Of a stretch of DNA of 64,000 nucleotides, positions 43,899-52,447 are shown one piece after another. The notes beneath the pieces were generated by a model. That model saw nothing but the letters and a program-made list of their open reading frames with translations, had not been told where the DNA came from and ran no database searches. A program made the position numbers and the translations under genes. Within the stretch, counting starts at the first letter, position 1, and the number at the start of each line of letters is the position of its first letter. Source of the DNA: G963674835 sp963674835 (GTDB lineage: Bacteria; Planctomycetota; Planctomycetia; Pirellulales; Thermoguttaceae); the NCBI GenBank assembly GCA_963674835.2, contig CAXXKC010000003.1, forward strand, positions 682,001-746,000, written 5' to 3'.

Positions 43899-44675
43899 AT
43901 GTTTCGATTGAAGGCTAAACATCTCGTCGTCGTTGCGATTGTTGGTTTGGCCCTGGTTCTCAGCGCATCACAAACCCAGGCTTGTGGCTGGGGCGGATGC
44001 GGCTGGGGTGGCTACGGATGGGGCGCTTATGGATGGAACTGCTGTGAGCCGTGGGGCGGATACTTCGGCTGGTACGGCGGCTGCGGCTGGGGTTGCGGAC
44101 GGATGGTGGCCCTCCGACGGGCGTGCTACCCACGCTACTCCTGCTGGGGTTGCGGCGATTGCTGCACCGGCTGCTGGCCATACGTCGATAGCTGCTGCGA
44201 TGTCGGCTGCTGTGGTGCCACCGAAGGCACGCCCGTCATGAGCAGTCCCGCTCCGGCACCGACCATGGCTCCGAAGCCCGCACCCCCGAAGCCCGAGGTG
44301 AGTCCGACCCCCGCGATGCCACCGGCTCCAGCGCCGAATCCCCCGGCTCCCGGCAAAGCCGCGGCTCCCGCCGGCGCCAGCACCAACTTCTTCCCGTCCC
44401 GGGCAACCAGCGGTCTGCTGACCGTTTACGTGCCCGCCGACGCCACGGTCATCATCAACGGACGGACGACCGAGAGCACCGGCAGCAAGCGGGAGTACGT
44501 CTCGTACAACCTGCAGCCCGGTCTCACCTACAAGTACACGGTCACCGCCCAGATCCAGCGTGGTGGCAAGATGCTCGAAGACACGAAGGAAGTGACGATC
44601 ACCGCCGGCTCCAGCGACGGCGTCGCGTTCGGCTTCAATGCCAAGCCCGACGCTCAACTCGCCCAGACGTTCTGA
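43899..44675 (+). CDS. TIGR03000-domain secreted Gly/Trp/Cys-rich protein
   Basis: A 258-residue exported protein. After a signal peptide (cleavage near SQTQACGWG) comes a dense Gly/Trp/Tyr/Cys region (CGWGGCGWGGYGWGAYGW and later CWGCGDCCTGCW, about residues 27-110) with some 17 Cys, then a Pro/Ala linker, and a C-terminal TIGR03000 domain (about residues 165-250, LTVYVPADATVIINGRTTESTG to the end). The domain is specific to planctomycetes. The ATG at 43899 has AAGGAG 8 bases upstream. The protein may be a structural component of the cell envelope held by disulfides. A perfect terminator follows. Confidence 0.88.
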   Translation: MFRLKAKHLVVVAIVGLALVLSASQTQACGWGGCGWGGYGWGAYGWNCCEPWGGYFGWYGGCGWGCGRMVALRRACYPRYSCWGCGDCCTGCWPYVDSCCDVGCCGATEGTPVMSSPAPAPTMAPKPAPPKPEVSPTPAMPPAPAPNPPAPGKAAAPAGASTNFFPSRATSGLLTVYVPADATVIINGRTTESTGSKREYVSYNLQPGLTYKYTVTAQIQRGGKMLEDTKEVTITAGSSDGVAFGFNAKPDAQLAQTF

Positions 44676-44702
44676 GCGCCAGTCCGACCTTCGCGACACT
44701 CC

Positions 44703-44748
44703 ACGGGCCCCTGGGACCGCAAATGCGGCGCAGGGGCCCGTCTTTTTT
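44703..44748 (+). terminator. Rho-independent terminator
   Basis: An 11-base perfect stem ACGGGCCCCTG (44703-44713) with CAGGGGCCCGT (44731-44741), a 17-base loop and a run of six T (44743-44748) end the TIGR03000 gene transcript. Confidence 0.92.
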
Positions 44749-44817
44749 GACTGCGGCCACCCTCAACACCCCCCACCGCCGGCAACGCTCGCCGAACACC
44801 ACCCCGGCGCGAACCGG

Positions 44818-44847
44818 TTGTCGCCCCGGCCGTGTCGTGACTATAAT
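44818..44847 (+). promoter_or_regulatory. Sigma-70-type promoter for asd
   Basis: A -35 like TTGTCG (44818-44823) and a perfect -10 TATAAT (44842-44847), 18 bases apart, lie 62 bases before the asd start. Confidence 0.65.
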
Positions 44848-44909
44848 GCCAGCTTGTATTTTTCCGGCCAGACGCCGGCTGTTCGTACCCTTTGTCGGGA
44901 GACCATTCC

Positions 44910-45938
44910 GTGTTCGATTCCGTTGCTGTCGTAGGTGCGACTGGCGCCGTGGGAAGAATCATTCGGCAACTGCTCGAGTCGCGCCGTTTTCCCTTCAAGA
45001 AAATCGAGTTTCTGGCGTCTAGCCGTTCCGCAGGAAGTGAGATCGTCTTCGCCGACAAGTCCTACAAGGTCCGCGAACTCACGCCCGAAGCATTCGAAGG
45101 CGTCGATCTGGTCATCAGCAGCACTCCCGACGACATCGCCGCCCAGTATCTCCACGAAGCCGTCAAACGCGGGTGCCTCGTCGTCGACGAGAGCGCCTTC
45201 TTCCGCATGGACCCCAAGGTCCCCTTGGTGGTTCCCGAAGTCAATCCCGACGCCGTGCTCCAGCACCAAGGAATCATCGCCAGCCCCAACTGCTCCACAA
45301 CCCAGATGGTCGTCGCCATGAAGCCGCTGCACGACGCCGGTCGCATCCGTCGCGTCATCGTCAGCACCTACCAGGCGACCAGCGGCGCCGGCCTGGCCGG
45401 CAGTCGCGACCTGCTCAACGGCACGCGGGCCCATTTGGCCGGCGAGAGCCACCAGTACGAAACCTTCGCCTATCCGATCGCTTTCAACTGCATGCCCCAG
45501 ATCGGCTCGCCCAAGCACGAAGGCTACACGTCCGAAGAGATGAAGATGGTCTACGAGACTCAGAAGATCTTCGACGATCCTTCGATCCTGGTCTGCCCGA
45601 CCTGTGTTCGCGTGCCGGTCTCCAACTGTCACAGCGAGAGCATCCTCGTCGAGACCGAGAAGAAGATCACCGCTGCCGAGGCCCGCAAACTCTTCGCCGC
45701 TACGCCGGGAATCATCGTCATGGACGATCTGCCTAACAAGCAGTACCCCATGCCGATCAACTGCGACCAGCGCGACGAAGTCTTCATCGGCCGTATCCGT
45801 GAAGACCTCTCCAACCCCAACGGTCTGACCTTCTGGTGCGTCAGCGACAACCTGCGCAAGGGCGCCGCCACCAACGCCGTTCAGATCGCCGAGTTGCTGA
45901 TCGAGTACGGCAAGCAAGGCCGCCTCGCTGCAAAGTAA
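44910..45938 (+). CDS. asd: Aspartate-semialdehyde dehydrogenase
   Basis: This 342-residue enzyme reduces aspartyl phosphate to aspartate semialdehyde, the branch point to lysine/diaminopimelate, threonine and methionine. The NADP-binding motif VVGATGAVGR is at the N terminus, the catalytic Cys is in ASPNCSTTQM (about residues 127-136), and the substrate-binding segment includes STYQATSGAGLAG. The GTG at 44910 is preferred over a TTG at 44892 because CGGGAG lies at normal distance upstream. It has its own promoter and is followed by truA after 39 bases. Confidence 0.95.
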   Translation: MFDSVAVVGATGAVGRIIRQLLESRRFPFKKIEFLASSRSAGSEIVFADKSYKVRELTPEAFEGVDLVISSTPDDIAAQYLHEAVKRGCLVVDESAFFRMDPKVPLVVPEVNPDAVLQHQGIIASPNCSTTQMVVAMKPLHDAGRIRRVIVSTYQATSGAGLAGSRDLLNGTRAHLAGESHQYETFAYPIAFNCMPQIGSPKHEGYTSEEMKMVYETQKIFDDPSILVCPTCVRVPVSNCHSESILVETEKKITAAEARKLFAATPGIIVMDDLPNKQYPMPINCDQRDEVFIGRIREDLSNPNGLTFWCVSDNLRKGAATNAVQIAELLIEYGKQGRLAAK

Positions 45939-45977
45939 GACTCTCGGCCGCTTCCTGGCAACCTGGGCCGACTCCGG

Positions 45978-46772
45978 ATGCGATGCATTAGGTTGACGCT
46001 CGCCTATGACGGCACCGACTACGCAGGCTGGCAGTTCCAGCCGGAACAAAGGACGCTCCAGGGCGTCCTCGAAGAAGCGCTCCAGCGCATCACGGGCGAA
46101 ACCATTCGCACCCGGGCCAGTGGCCGAACCGACGCCGGCGTGCACGCCCTGGGACAGGTCGTCGCATTCCGCACCGGATCGCACCTCGGCGCCGACGTCT
46201 TCCAACGCGCCTTGAATGCCGAGTTGCCCCCCGACATCGCCGTGCTCGACGCCGTCGAAGCGCCCGAAGGCTTCCACGCCACGTACGACGCCGTCGCCAA
46301 ACGCTATCGATACGTCATCCACGACGGCCCGGTCCGCGACGTCCTGCGCCTGCGATTCTGCTGGCACTGCCGCAAACGCCTCGATTCCGCGGCCATGGAC
46401 CGGGCCGCTCGCGTGCTGCTGGGAACCCACGATTTCGCCAGCTTCCAGACCGCCGGCTCCGAGCGCGCCAGCACCGTCCGGACCATCCACGACATCCAGG
46501 TCCAGCGACATCCGGGCGATCTCGTCCTCATCGAGGTCGAAGCCGACGGCTTCCTCTACAACATGGTCCGCACGATCGTTGGAACCCTCGTATGCATCGG
46601 ACAGGCCGCCCAGCCCGAAACGTGGATGGCCCAAGTCCTTGCCGCCCGCGATCGCCGCTTCGCCGCAGCCACCGCGCCGCCCCAGGGCCTGTTCCTCCTC
46701 CAAGTCGATTATGAGGTAAACTCAACAGGGCAGGGCAGGGCAGGGCAGGGCAGCGCGAACCAACACACGTGA
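45978..46772 (+). CDS. truA: tRNA pseudouridine(38-40) synthase
   Basis: This 264-residue enzyme makes pseudouridine in the anticodon stem of tRNAs. The catalytic Asp is in GRTDAGVHALGQ (about residues 51-62), and LAYDGTDYAGWQFQPEQRTLQGVLE and MVRTIVGTLVCIGQ match the family. The protein normally ends about where QVDYEV is; here a further tail (NSTGQGRAGQGSANQHT) is coded by five GGGCA repeats (46728-46752), so the stop codon has been moved by the repeat. The active region is unaffected. It follows asd in the same direction. Confidence 0.95.
   Translation: MRCIRLTLAYDGTDYAGWQFQPEQRTLQGVLEEALQRITGETIRTRASGRTDAGVHALGQVVAFRTGSHLGADVFQRALNAELPPDIAVLDAVEAPEGFHATYDAVAKRYRYVIHDGPVRDVLRLRFCWHCRKRLDSAAMDRAARVLLGTHDFASFQTAGSERASTVRTIHDIQVQRHPGDLVLIEVEADGFLYNMVRTIVGTLVCIGQAAQPETWMAQVLAARDRRFAAATAPPQGLFLLQVDYEVNSTGQGRAGQGSANQHT
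46728..46752 (+). repeat. Five tandem GGGCA units in the 3' end of truA
   Basis: Perfect pentamer array; with G runs separated by CA it fits the usual G-quadruplex pattern. It is the longest pure tract in the window. Confidence 0.92.
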
Positions 46773-46801
46773 GGTGGGTCGAGCGCAGCGCGCCCCACCT
46801 C
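46771..46801 (+). repeat. Palindrome GAGGTGGG...CCCACCTC
   Basis: Eight-base perfect arms (46771-46778 and 46794-46801) around a 15-base centre (TCGAGCGCAGCGCGC). It overlaps the truA stop and sits between two GGGCA tracts. No T-run follows, so it is not a typical terminator. Confidence 0.65.
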
Positions 46802-46825
46802 AATCAGCCAACAACACGGCAACGA

Positions 46826-46844
46826 GGCAGGGCAGGGCAGGGCA
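46826..46844 (+). repeat. Three tandem GGGCA units before the glycosyltransferase gene
   Basis: A GGCA followed by three GGGCA units lies 65 bases upstream of the next ATG. Confidence 0.85.
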
Positions 46845-46908
46845 CCCCAACCCAACCTGCCGCTCGCGCGCACTCGAACCAACCCACACAACACCCCGTA
46901 CCCTTCGT

Positions 46909-48105
46909 ATGCGAATCGCTCACGTCATCACCCGGCTGATCCTCGGCGGCGCGCAGGAAAACACCCTGCTCTCCTGCGAGGACCTCATGCGCATCTACGG
47001 CGACGACGTGCTCTTGATCACCGGCCCCGCCCTGGGCCCCGAAGGCAGCCTCATCGATCGTGCCCACGCATCGGGCGTCCCGATAGAACTGATCCCCCAG
47101 CTGCGCCGCGCCGTTCATCCCTGGCGCGATACCTCCAGCTACTTCGCCCTCAAACGTGCATTGCGCCGCTTCCGCCCCGACGTAGTCCACACTCACAGCG
47201 CCAAGGGCGGCATCCTCGGACGCATGGCCGCCAAGTCGCTGAGCGTACCGGCAATCGTCCACGGTGTCCACGGCGCGCCGTTCCATCCTTATCAGCGCCG
47301 CCTGGCCTACCAACTGATTCGCGCCGCCGAACGCTGGGCCGCGCCGCGCTGCGACGCCTTCGTCAGTGTCGCCGATGCCATGACCGACCTGATGGTCGAC
47401 GCTGGCGTCGCTCCGCGGGAAAAGTTCACCACGGTCTACAGCGGCATGGAGGTCGAACCGTTCCTGCAATCGGCCCGACATCGCGACCGTGTGCGACGTG
47501 AGTTGGGCTACCACGACGACCACGTTGTCATCGGCAAGGTCGCCCGGCTGTTCCACCTCAAAGGCCACGCTGACGTCATCGAAGCCGCTCGTGTAGTCAT
47601 CCAACGCCAGCCCTCCGCCCGGTTCCTCTTCGTGGGCGATGGGCTGCTCCGCGAGACGCTCCAGAGCCAAATCGCCGCTGCCAAGCTGGAACCCTACTTC
47701 CAGCTCACCGGCCTGGTGCCTCCCGAGAGAATCCCCGAACTCCTGGCCGCCATGGACATCGTCGTCCACGCCAGTCTCCGCGAGGGCTTGGCCCGCGTCC
47801 TTCCCCAGGGCCTCATCGCAGGCAAGCCCGTCGTCAGCTACGACGTCGACGGCGCCCGCGAGGTCGTCCTGCCCAGTGAAACCGGCTATCTCGTCCGTCC
47901 GCTCGACGTAAACGGTCTGGCTGACTCACTTTCGCAACTCGCGGCCGACGCCCCGCTTCGCGACCGCCTGGGCCAGGAGGGCCGCCGGCGGTTCACCGAG
48001 CTGTTTCGCCACGAGCACATGACCGCAGAGCTTCGCAACCTCTATCAGAAGCTGCTCGAACGAGCCGACCGCTCAGCTGTCTCGCCAAACCGCCCCCCCT
48101 CATAA
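46909..48105 (+). CDS. Glycosyltransferase family 4 protein
   Basis: A 398-residue GT-B fold glycosyltransferase. The N-terminal Rossmann half begins with IAHVITRLILGGAQENTLL, typical of the family, and the C-terminal half has the sugar-nucleotide-binding segment with VVHASLREGLARVLPQGLIAGKPVVSYDVDGAREV (about residues 285-320; the Glu of the EX7E motif is in LREGLARVLPQGL, modified from the usual form). No signal peptide or membrane helix is seen. It probably adds sugars to a lipid-linked or surface polysaccharide. The ATG at 46909 follows the repeat region. The substrate is unknown. Confidence 0.9.
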   Translation: MRIAHVITRLILGGAQENTLLSCEDLMRIYGDDVLLITGPALGPEGSLIDRAHASGVPIELIPQLRRAVHPWRDTSSYFALKRALRRFRPDVVHTHSAKGGILGRMAAKSLSVPAIVHGVHGAPFHPYQRRLAYQLIRAAERWAAPRCDAFVSVADAMTDLMVDAGVAPREKFTTVYSGMEVEPFLQSARHRDRVRRELGYHDDHVVIGKVARLFHLKGHADVIEAARVVIQRQPSARFLFVGDGLLRETLQSQIAAAKLEPYFQLTGLVPPERIPELLAAMDIVVHASLREGLARVLPQGLIAGKPVVSYDVDGAREVVLPSETGYLVRPLDVNGLADSLSQLAADAPLRDRLGQEGRRRFTELFRHEHMTAELRNLYQKLLERADRSAVSPNRPPS

Positions 48106-48262
48106 GAACCAGCAGCGATCAAGGCGACCTTGCGGAATTGGGCAAGGAAGGCGGAGGACGCGGTTGTCTGGAAACGGCCGTTCCGATAGACTGGAGGGGC
48201 TATGCCCGGATTGGCCGCTGCGGCGATCGATGTCCCCCTGACTCTGGTGTCTCCTTGGTCCT

Positions 48263-49126
48263 GTGAGCAAAGCCAACTTCTCCTATCTCGGACCTTATCG
48301 CCTACTGAGCAGCGTGCATTTCGGCCAGTCGACCCGCATCTGGCAAGCTTTGCACGATCATGAAGAGAAGGTCTATGCCGTCAAGGCCCTCCTCGACACG
48401 CTCCGCAAGGACCGTGCCCAGGCTTCATCGTTGAAGTGGGAATTCGGCGTTGGCTCCAATTTCGATGCCGACCGCATCGTGCGAATGAAGGAGTATGGGG
48501 TCAGCCGCAAAACACCCTACTTCGCCATGGAGTGGGTCCCTTGGCCCAACATGAAGTCCCGAATCCGCGAGGGACTCGATGTCATTACGCCACTAATCCC
48601 CACCATGGTTGTCCAGTCCGTCGAGGCTATCGCCCAGTTCAACGTTCAAGGTTGGGTCCATCGCGACATCAAGCCCGACAACTTTCTGGTCAGCGACGAG
48701 GGCGAGATCAAGCTGATCGATTTCGCCCTCTCCCAACGTCGCCCCGGCAAATTGGCCGCCTTGTTCTCCCGCAGGCCCAAAGTGCTCCAGGGCACCCGCA
48801 GCTACATGTCCCCCGAGCAAATCCGCGGCAAGCCCATGGACGAACGGGCCGACATCTACAGTCTCGGATGCACCCTGTTCGAGCTCGCCGCCGGCAGGCC
48901 ACCCTTCACCGGCTCCAGCACCAACGAGCTCCTGAACCGTCATCTCAGGGCCGTCCCCCCGGGCCTTCAGGCCCTCAATCGCAACGTCACCCCCGAGTTC
49001 GCCGACCTCGTCCACCGCATGCTGGCCAAAAGCCCCAAGTCCCGCCCCCAAACGGCGGTTGACATTCTCGGTGACCTGACAAACATTTCCGTGTTCCGAC
49101 ACACATACACCCCACCAAAGAAGTAA
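48263..49126 (+). CDS. Atypical Ser/Thr protein kinase
   Basis: A 287-residue cytoplasmic protein that is essentially a kinase domain with no sensor or membrane segment. The ATP-site Lys (YAVK41), the catalytic loop HRDIKPDN (133-140) and the SPE motif are present. Two key features are altered: the Gly-rich loop has no GxGxxG (SSVHFGQSTRIW instead), and the metal-binding DFG is DFA (153-155). It may therefore be an active kinase with an unusual nucleotide site or a pseudokinase. The start is the GTG at 48263. The gene lies between a glycosyltransferase and accA. Confidence 0.87.
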   Translation: MSKANFSYLGPYRLLSSVHFGQSTRIWQALHDHEEKVYAVKALLDTLRKDRAQASSLKWEFGVGSNFDADRIVRMKEYGVSRKTPYFAMEWVPWPNMKSRIREGLDVITPLIPTMVVQSVEAIAQFNVQGWVHRDIKPDNFLVSDEGEIKLIDFALSQRRPGKLAALFSRRPKVLQGTRSYMSPEQIRGKPMDERADIYSLGCTLFELAAGRPPFTGSSTNELLNRHLRAVPPGLQALNRNVTPEFADLVHRMLAKSPKSRPQTAVDILGDLTNISVFRHTYTPPKK

Positions 49127-49303
49127 CAAACTGAGCGAAGTTGGCGATCTGATCGGCATGTCGATCAACAACTGCGGAATTCGCGCCGCTTTGGCCGACT
49201 TTGTTCTTAGAGACGAATCTACCGACTGTCCGGAAGCTGCCACCCGCGACGCCCCGAACCGGTGCCGCCACACCAGGCAGCCCACTTGCAGGTATACGAC
49301 CTT

Positions 49304-50428
49304 ATGGCAACAGCAGAACACCGCTTGTCGTTCGAGCGACCGATCTACGAGTTGGAGGCGCGGCTGGACAAGCTCGAGCGACTGGCCAACGAAAACTCCG
49401 AGGCCCGCAACGAAGTCCGCCGCATGCGACGCGAGTTGATCGACCTCAAGAAGTCGATCTACAACAACCTCAAGCCCTGGGAAACAGTGGAGGTCGCGCG
49501 TCATCCGAACCGCCCGATGACCACCGACTATCTCGAGCTGGTCTTCGACGAGTTCGTCGAACTCCACGGCGACAAGTGTTTTGGCGACGACCGCGCCATC
49601 CGCACCGGCTGGGCCAAGCTCGATACGCTCAGGGTCATGGTGGTCGGCCACCAGAAGGGCAAGACCATCCGCGAGAAGAACGCCTGCTACTTCGGCTGCG
49701 CCCATCCCGAAGGCTACCGCAAGGCCATGCTCAAGATGAAGATCGCCGCCAAGTTCCACATCCCGGTGATCTGCTTCATCGACACGCCAGGCGCCTGGCC
49801 CGGCATCGGCGCCGAAGAGCGCGGCCAGGCCCAGGTCATCGCCAACGCCATGTTCGAAATGTCTCGACTCCCCACGCCCGTCGTCTGCGTCGTCATCGGC
49901 GAGGGCGGTTCCGGCGGCGCCTTGGGTATCGGCGTCGGTGATCGCGTCGCCATGCTCGAACACTCCTACTACTCGGTCATCAGCCCCGAAGGCTGCGCCG
50001 GCATTCTCTGGAAAAGCCACACCTACAAAGAAGAAGCCGCCCGCGTCCTCAAGATGACCTCCAAGGACCTCATCAAGCTGGGCATCGTCGACGCCGTCAT
50101 CGACGAGCCGCTCGGCGGCGCTCACCGCGATCATCATGACATGGCCTCCCGCCTCAAGCTCTATCTCCGCAACACGCTCCGCGAGCTCATCAACCTCCCC
50201 AACCAAGCCCTCATCGAGAATCGCTATCAGAAGTTCCGGCGCATGGGCAAGTTCCTCGATGGCGCGCCTGCCGAGTCCGGCAATCACAACGGCCAGGCCG
50301 CCGACGCAAACGATCACGCGCCGCACCATCCGCACCACGCAGACCACCGGCGATTCAACACCCCGGAACCGACGGCCATCCTCGAAGACGAACAGGCCGG
50401 CTCATCCGTCGACTCCGCTTCCGGCTGA
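49304..50428 (+). CDS. accA: Acetyl-CoA carboxylase carboxyltransferase subunit alpha
   Basis: This 374-residue protein is the alpha subunit of the carboxyltransferase that makes malonyl-CoA for fatty acid synthesis. Clear segments are RPIYELEARLDKLERLA at the N terminus, VVGHQKGKTIREK, IDTPGAWPGIGAEERGQA and GEGGSGGALGIGVGD. The core ends near residue 315; about 55 extra residues form a His/Asp-rich tail with NDHAPHHPHHADHRR. The tail is not part of the known fold and may bind metal or simply be disordered. The ATG at 49304 is used. The beta subunit gene is not in the window. Confidence 0.95.
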   Translation: MATAEHRLSFERPIYELEARLDKLERLANENSEARNEVRRMRRELIDLKKSIYNNLKPWETVEVARHPNRPMTTDYLELVFDEFVELHGDKCFGDDRAIRTGWAKLDTLRVMVVGHQKGKTIREKNACYFGCAHPEGYRKAMLKMKIAAKFHIPVICFIDTPGAWPGIGAEERGQAQVIANAMFEMSRLPTPVVCVVIGEGGSGGALGIGVGDRVAMLEHSYYSVISPEGCAGILWKSHTYKEEAARVLKMTSKDLIKLGIVDAVIDEPLGGAHRDHHDMASRLKLYLRNTLRELINLPNQALIENRYQKFRRMGKFLDGAPAESGNHNGQAADANDHAPHHPHHADHRRFNTPEPTAILEDEQAGSSVDSASG

Positions 50429-50561
50429 CGCTCAGAGTGACACGCGGATCGTCCCCGCCGCAAACGTCCTGTCCGCGCGCACATCCTCCCATCCCGCCGC
50501 CATCGCAAACGCGCCCCCGACGACCGAACCTTGTAGTGGCCGGCCAGTCGGTATACGCTAT

Positions 50562-50588
50562 TGCCAGGATAATGGCCTCTTCCTGGCA
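50562..50588 (+). promoter_or_regulatory. Inverted repeat upstream of the GH29-like gene
   Basis: TGCCAGGA (50562-50569) is matched perfectly by TCCTGGCA (50581-50588), with 11 bases between. The left arm overlaps a -10-like GATAAT (50568-50573). Position suggests an operator; no regulator is identified. Confidence 0.4.
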
Positions 50589-50655
50589 TCATGGTAAGCC
50601 GGCGCGATTGGCCATGGTCTGAACCTTGCGGACAAGACTGGCACGAGAGTTCCCT

Positions 50656-51705
50656 ATGAATCGGCGTACGTTTATCAGAAACACGGCGGCGTTGTTGCCG
50701 GCAGCATGGTTGCCTTCGGCCGCCCACGGTTTCGCTTCCGGACCCGACACCAAGTATCGTCGCGCCGATTTCGCCCCACTGCGCGATTCGGGATATGGCA
50801 TCGGTGTTCACTGGATTGCGCGCACCATGCCCCGCCATGGTGAGCCGCTGTCGTTTGCCGAGGCCGTGCGCCGATTCGATGTCGAGGCCTTCGTCCAGTG
50901 CGTCAAGGAAACGGGCGCCGGCCACGTTCTGTTCACCGTCAACCACGGTGTCTATCACTTGTGCTGTCCCAATCCCGAAGTCGATCGCGTCCTGCCGGGT
51001 CGCACGGCCGAGCGCGACCTCCCCATGGAACTGGCCGACGCGCTCCTGCGGCACAACATACGGCTAATCCTCTACTACTCGCCGGGCTGGGACACGGATT
51101 GGAAGAAGGCGAGCGGAATGGCCGCCGGACAGCCTCGATTCTTCGACACCTGGATCCGCATCGTTGCCTGGATGGGAGAGCACTACGGCAAGAAGCTTGT
51201 CGCCTGGTGGTTCGACGACGGCTCCAAGATCCGGGCCGCCGGTCAGCCGCCCTGGAAAGAAATGACCGCTGCTGCCAAGGCAGGCTTCGCGGATCGGTTG
51301 GTCTGCTACAACGCGGGCATCGAACAGACCCAAAGCGTAACCAGGTACCAAGACTACTGGGCCGGCGAATGCGTACGGCTGAACTACATCCCACGCGAGC
51401 CGACCGCCGACGGGCTGCCGTGGTATGGCTTCGTCTCCTGGCACGGCGACTCGCGAAAGCCTCGCTGCGCCCACTGGTATCTCACTGCCGAGAACCTCGC
51501 CTTCGATTGGCCGGCCCCGCCCGCCCAGAGCGTCCTCGACTTCTATCGCGGCTTCCGGCGCGTCGGCGGCACCGTCGCCTTCAATCTGCTTTGTTATCAG
51601 GACGGAAGCATCTACGACTCCGATCTCGCTGTCATGAAAGCCGTGAAGCAACAGGTCGGTAGCCAGACCTCCCTGGAAAGCAAGAAGAAGGTTTGCAGAG
51701 CTTAG
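50656..51705 (+). CDS. Tat-exported alpha-L-fucosidase-like (GH29) protein
   Basis: A 349-residue protein with a twin-arginine signal (MNRRTFIRNTAALLPAAWLP). The TIM-barrel features of GH29 are visible: VLFTVNHGVYHL (position of the substrate-binding His), RLILYYSPGWD and AWWFDDGSKI, where the Asp is in the place of the usual nucleophile in GH29 (WFDG type). The C-terminal region keeps WHGDSRKPRCAHWYLTAENL. The length is shorter than most GH29 enzymes (about 430-500), so substrate specificity is open. The ATG at 50656 is chosen over an upstream GTG/ATG-type start at 50626. Confidence 0.75.
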   Translation: MNRRTFIRNTAALLPAAWLPSAAHGFASGPDTKYRRADFAPLRDSGYGIGVHWIARTMPRHGEPLSFAEAVRRFDVEAFVQCVKETGAGHVLFTVNHGVYHLCCPNPEVDRVLPGRTAERDLPMELADALLRHNIRLILYYSPGWDTDWKKASGMAAGQPRFFDTWIRIVAWMGEHYGKKLVAWWFDDGSKIRAAGQPPWKEMTAAAKAGFADRLVCYNAGIEQTQSVTRYQDYWAGECVRLNYIPREPTADGLPWYGFVSWHGDSRKPRCAHWYLTAENLAFDWPAPPAQSVLDFYRGFRRVGGTVAFNLLCYQDGSIYDSDLAVMKAVKQQVGSQTSLESKKKVCRA

Positions 51706-52447
51706 AGCGTATCCGGCGTATGTGTTGTGTTTCGCTTTCGAAACCGCAGAAACACGCCGCCACGAACGCTACAGTGAAGTGCGACACGCGCCGGTCACCG
51801 GTTCGAGCGCCAGGCATGAGAATGACCGACGACGCGATCGCGACTTCATGAACGACTGACAGCGTCCTGCCCAAACGTGGCCTCCAGGCGACCTGGACGT
51901 GCAGCGTTGAGACCGAAGGAAACACCAGCCTGATCTGCCCCCACGTGTCGCTCCACGAGCCGGTCACGGGGCTTCTCGATCTCGAGGCCGCAACGGCGCT
52001 GGTCGACCGTCTGCCAGCGTGATATGCCACGCCCGCTGATCTGCACATTGCATCGTCGGGTGCGCAGCTTGGAAGAGGCAGGCACCCCCACTGCACGGCT
52101 TGTTCTCGCCTTCGATAGCCCCACTCTGGCGGTCACCCTAAGACCGCCCCTTTCGTCGACTGTCCGACGGCCCAAACTCCCCGGCGCCCCCCTGCCAAAT
52201 CGGCCCGCGCCGGACGATCTCGCCGAGCCCCAAAACGACCCGCCGCGCGGCGCAATTGCACGCGCTGACCAGCGCCTCGAACATCGCGCCGAGCGTGCGC
52301 CGCCGGCGCCGCCGATCCGCAATCGCCGGCCAGTCTCCGCCGTCTCGATTCAGCCCAACGCGGGCCGGAAACAGAGTCGGGCAGGGCCCCGGTTTTCCCA
52401 GAGCCTGAATTCCAGGGCGACCTCTCTCCAACGTCCGATAATGTTTC
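51706..52447. other. Gap of 742 bases without a supported gene
   Basis: Several open frames exist on both strands, but none has recognisable motifs and their composition is Arg/Pro/Ala-rich as expected from shadow frames in high-GC DNA. The part from about 52330 to 52500 is less GC-rich in places (ATGTTTCTTATGTTCGG) and overlaps the 3' end of the CvpA gene. It might hold a decayed gene or a genome-dispersed repeat. Confidence 0.4.

Noticed and set aside
44818..44909. TTG at 44892 as asd start
   Set aside because: The GTG at 44910 has better ribosome-site spacing and fits the family N terminus.
48106..48262. Possible tRNA or small RNA between the glycosyltransferase and kinase genes
   Set aside because: No cloverleaf or strong stem was found by eye.
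52378..52388. GGGCAGGG as another repeat copy
   Set aside because: Only a single short match; too weak to separate from chance in high-GC DNA.
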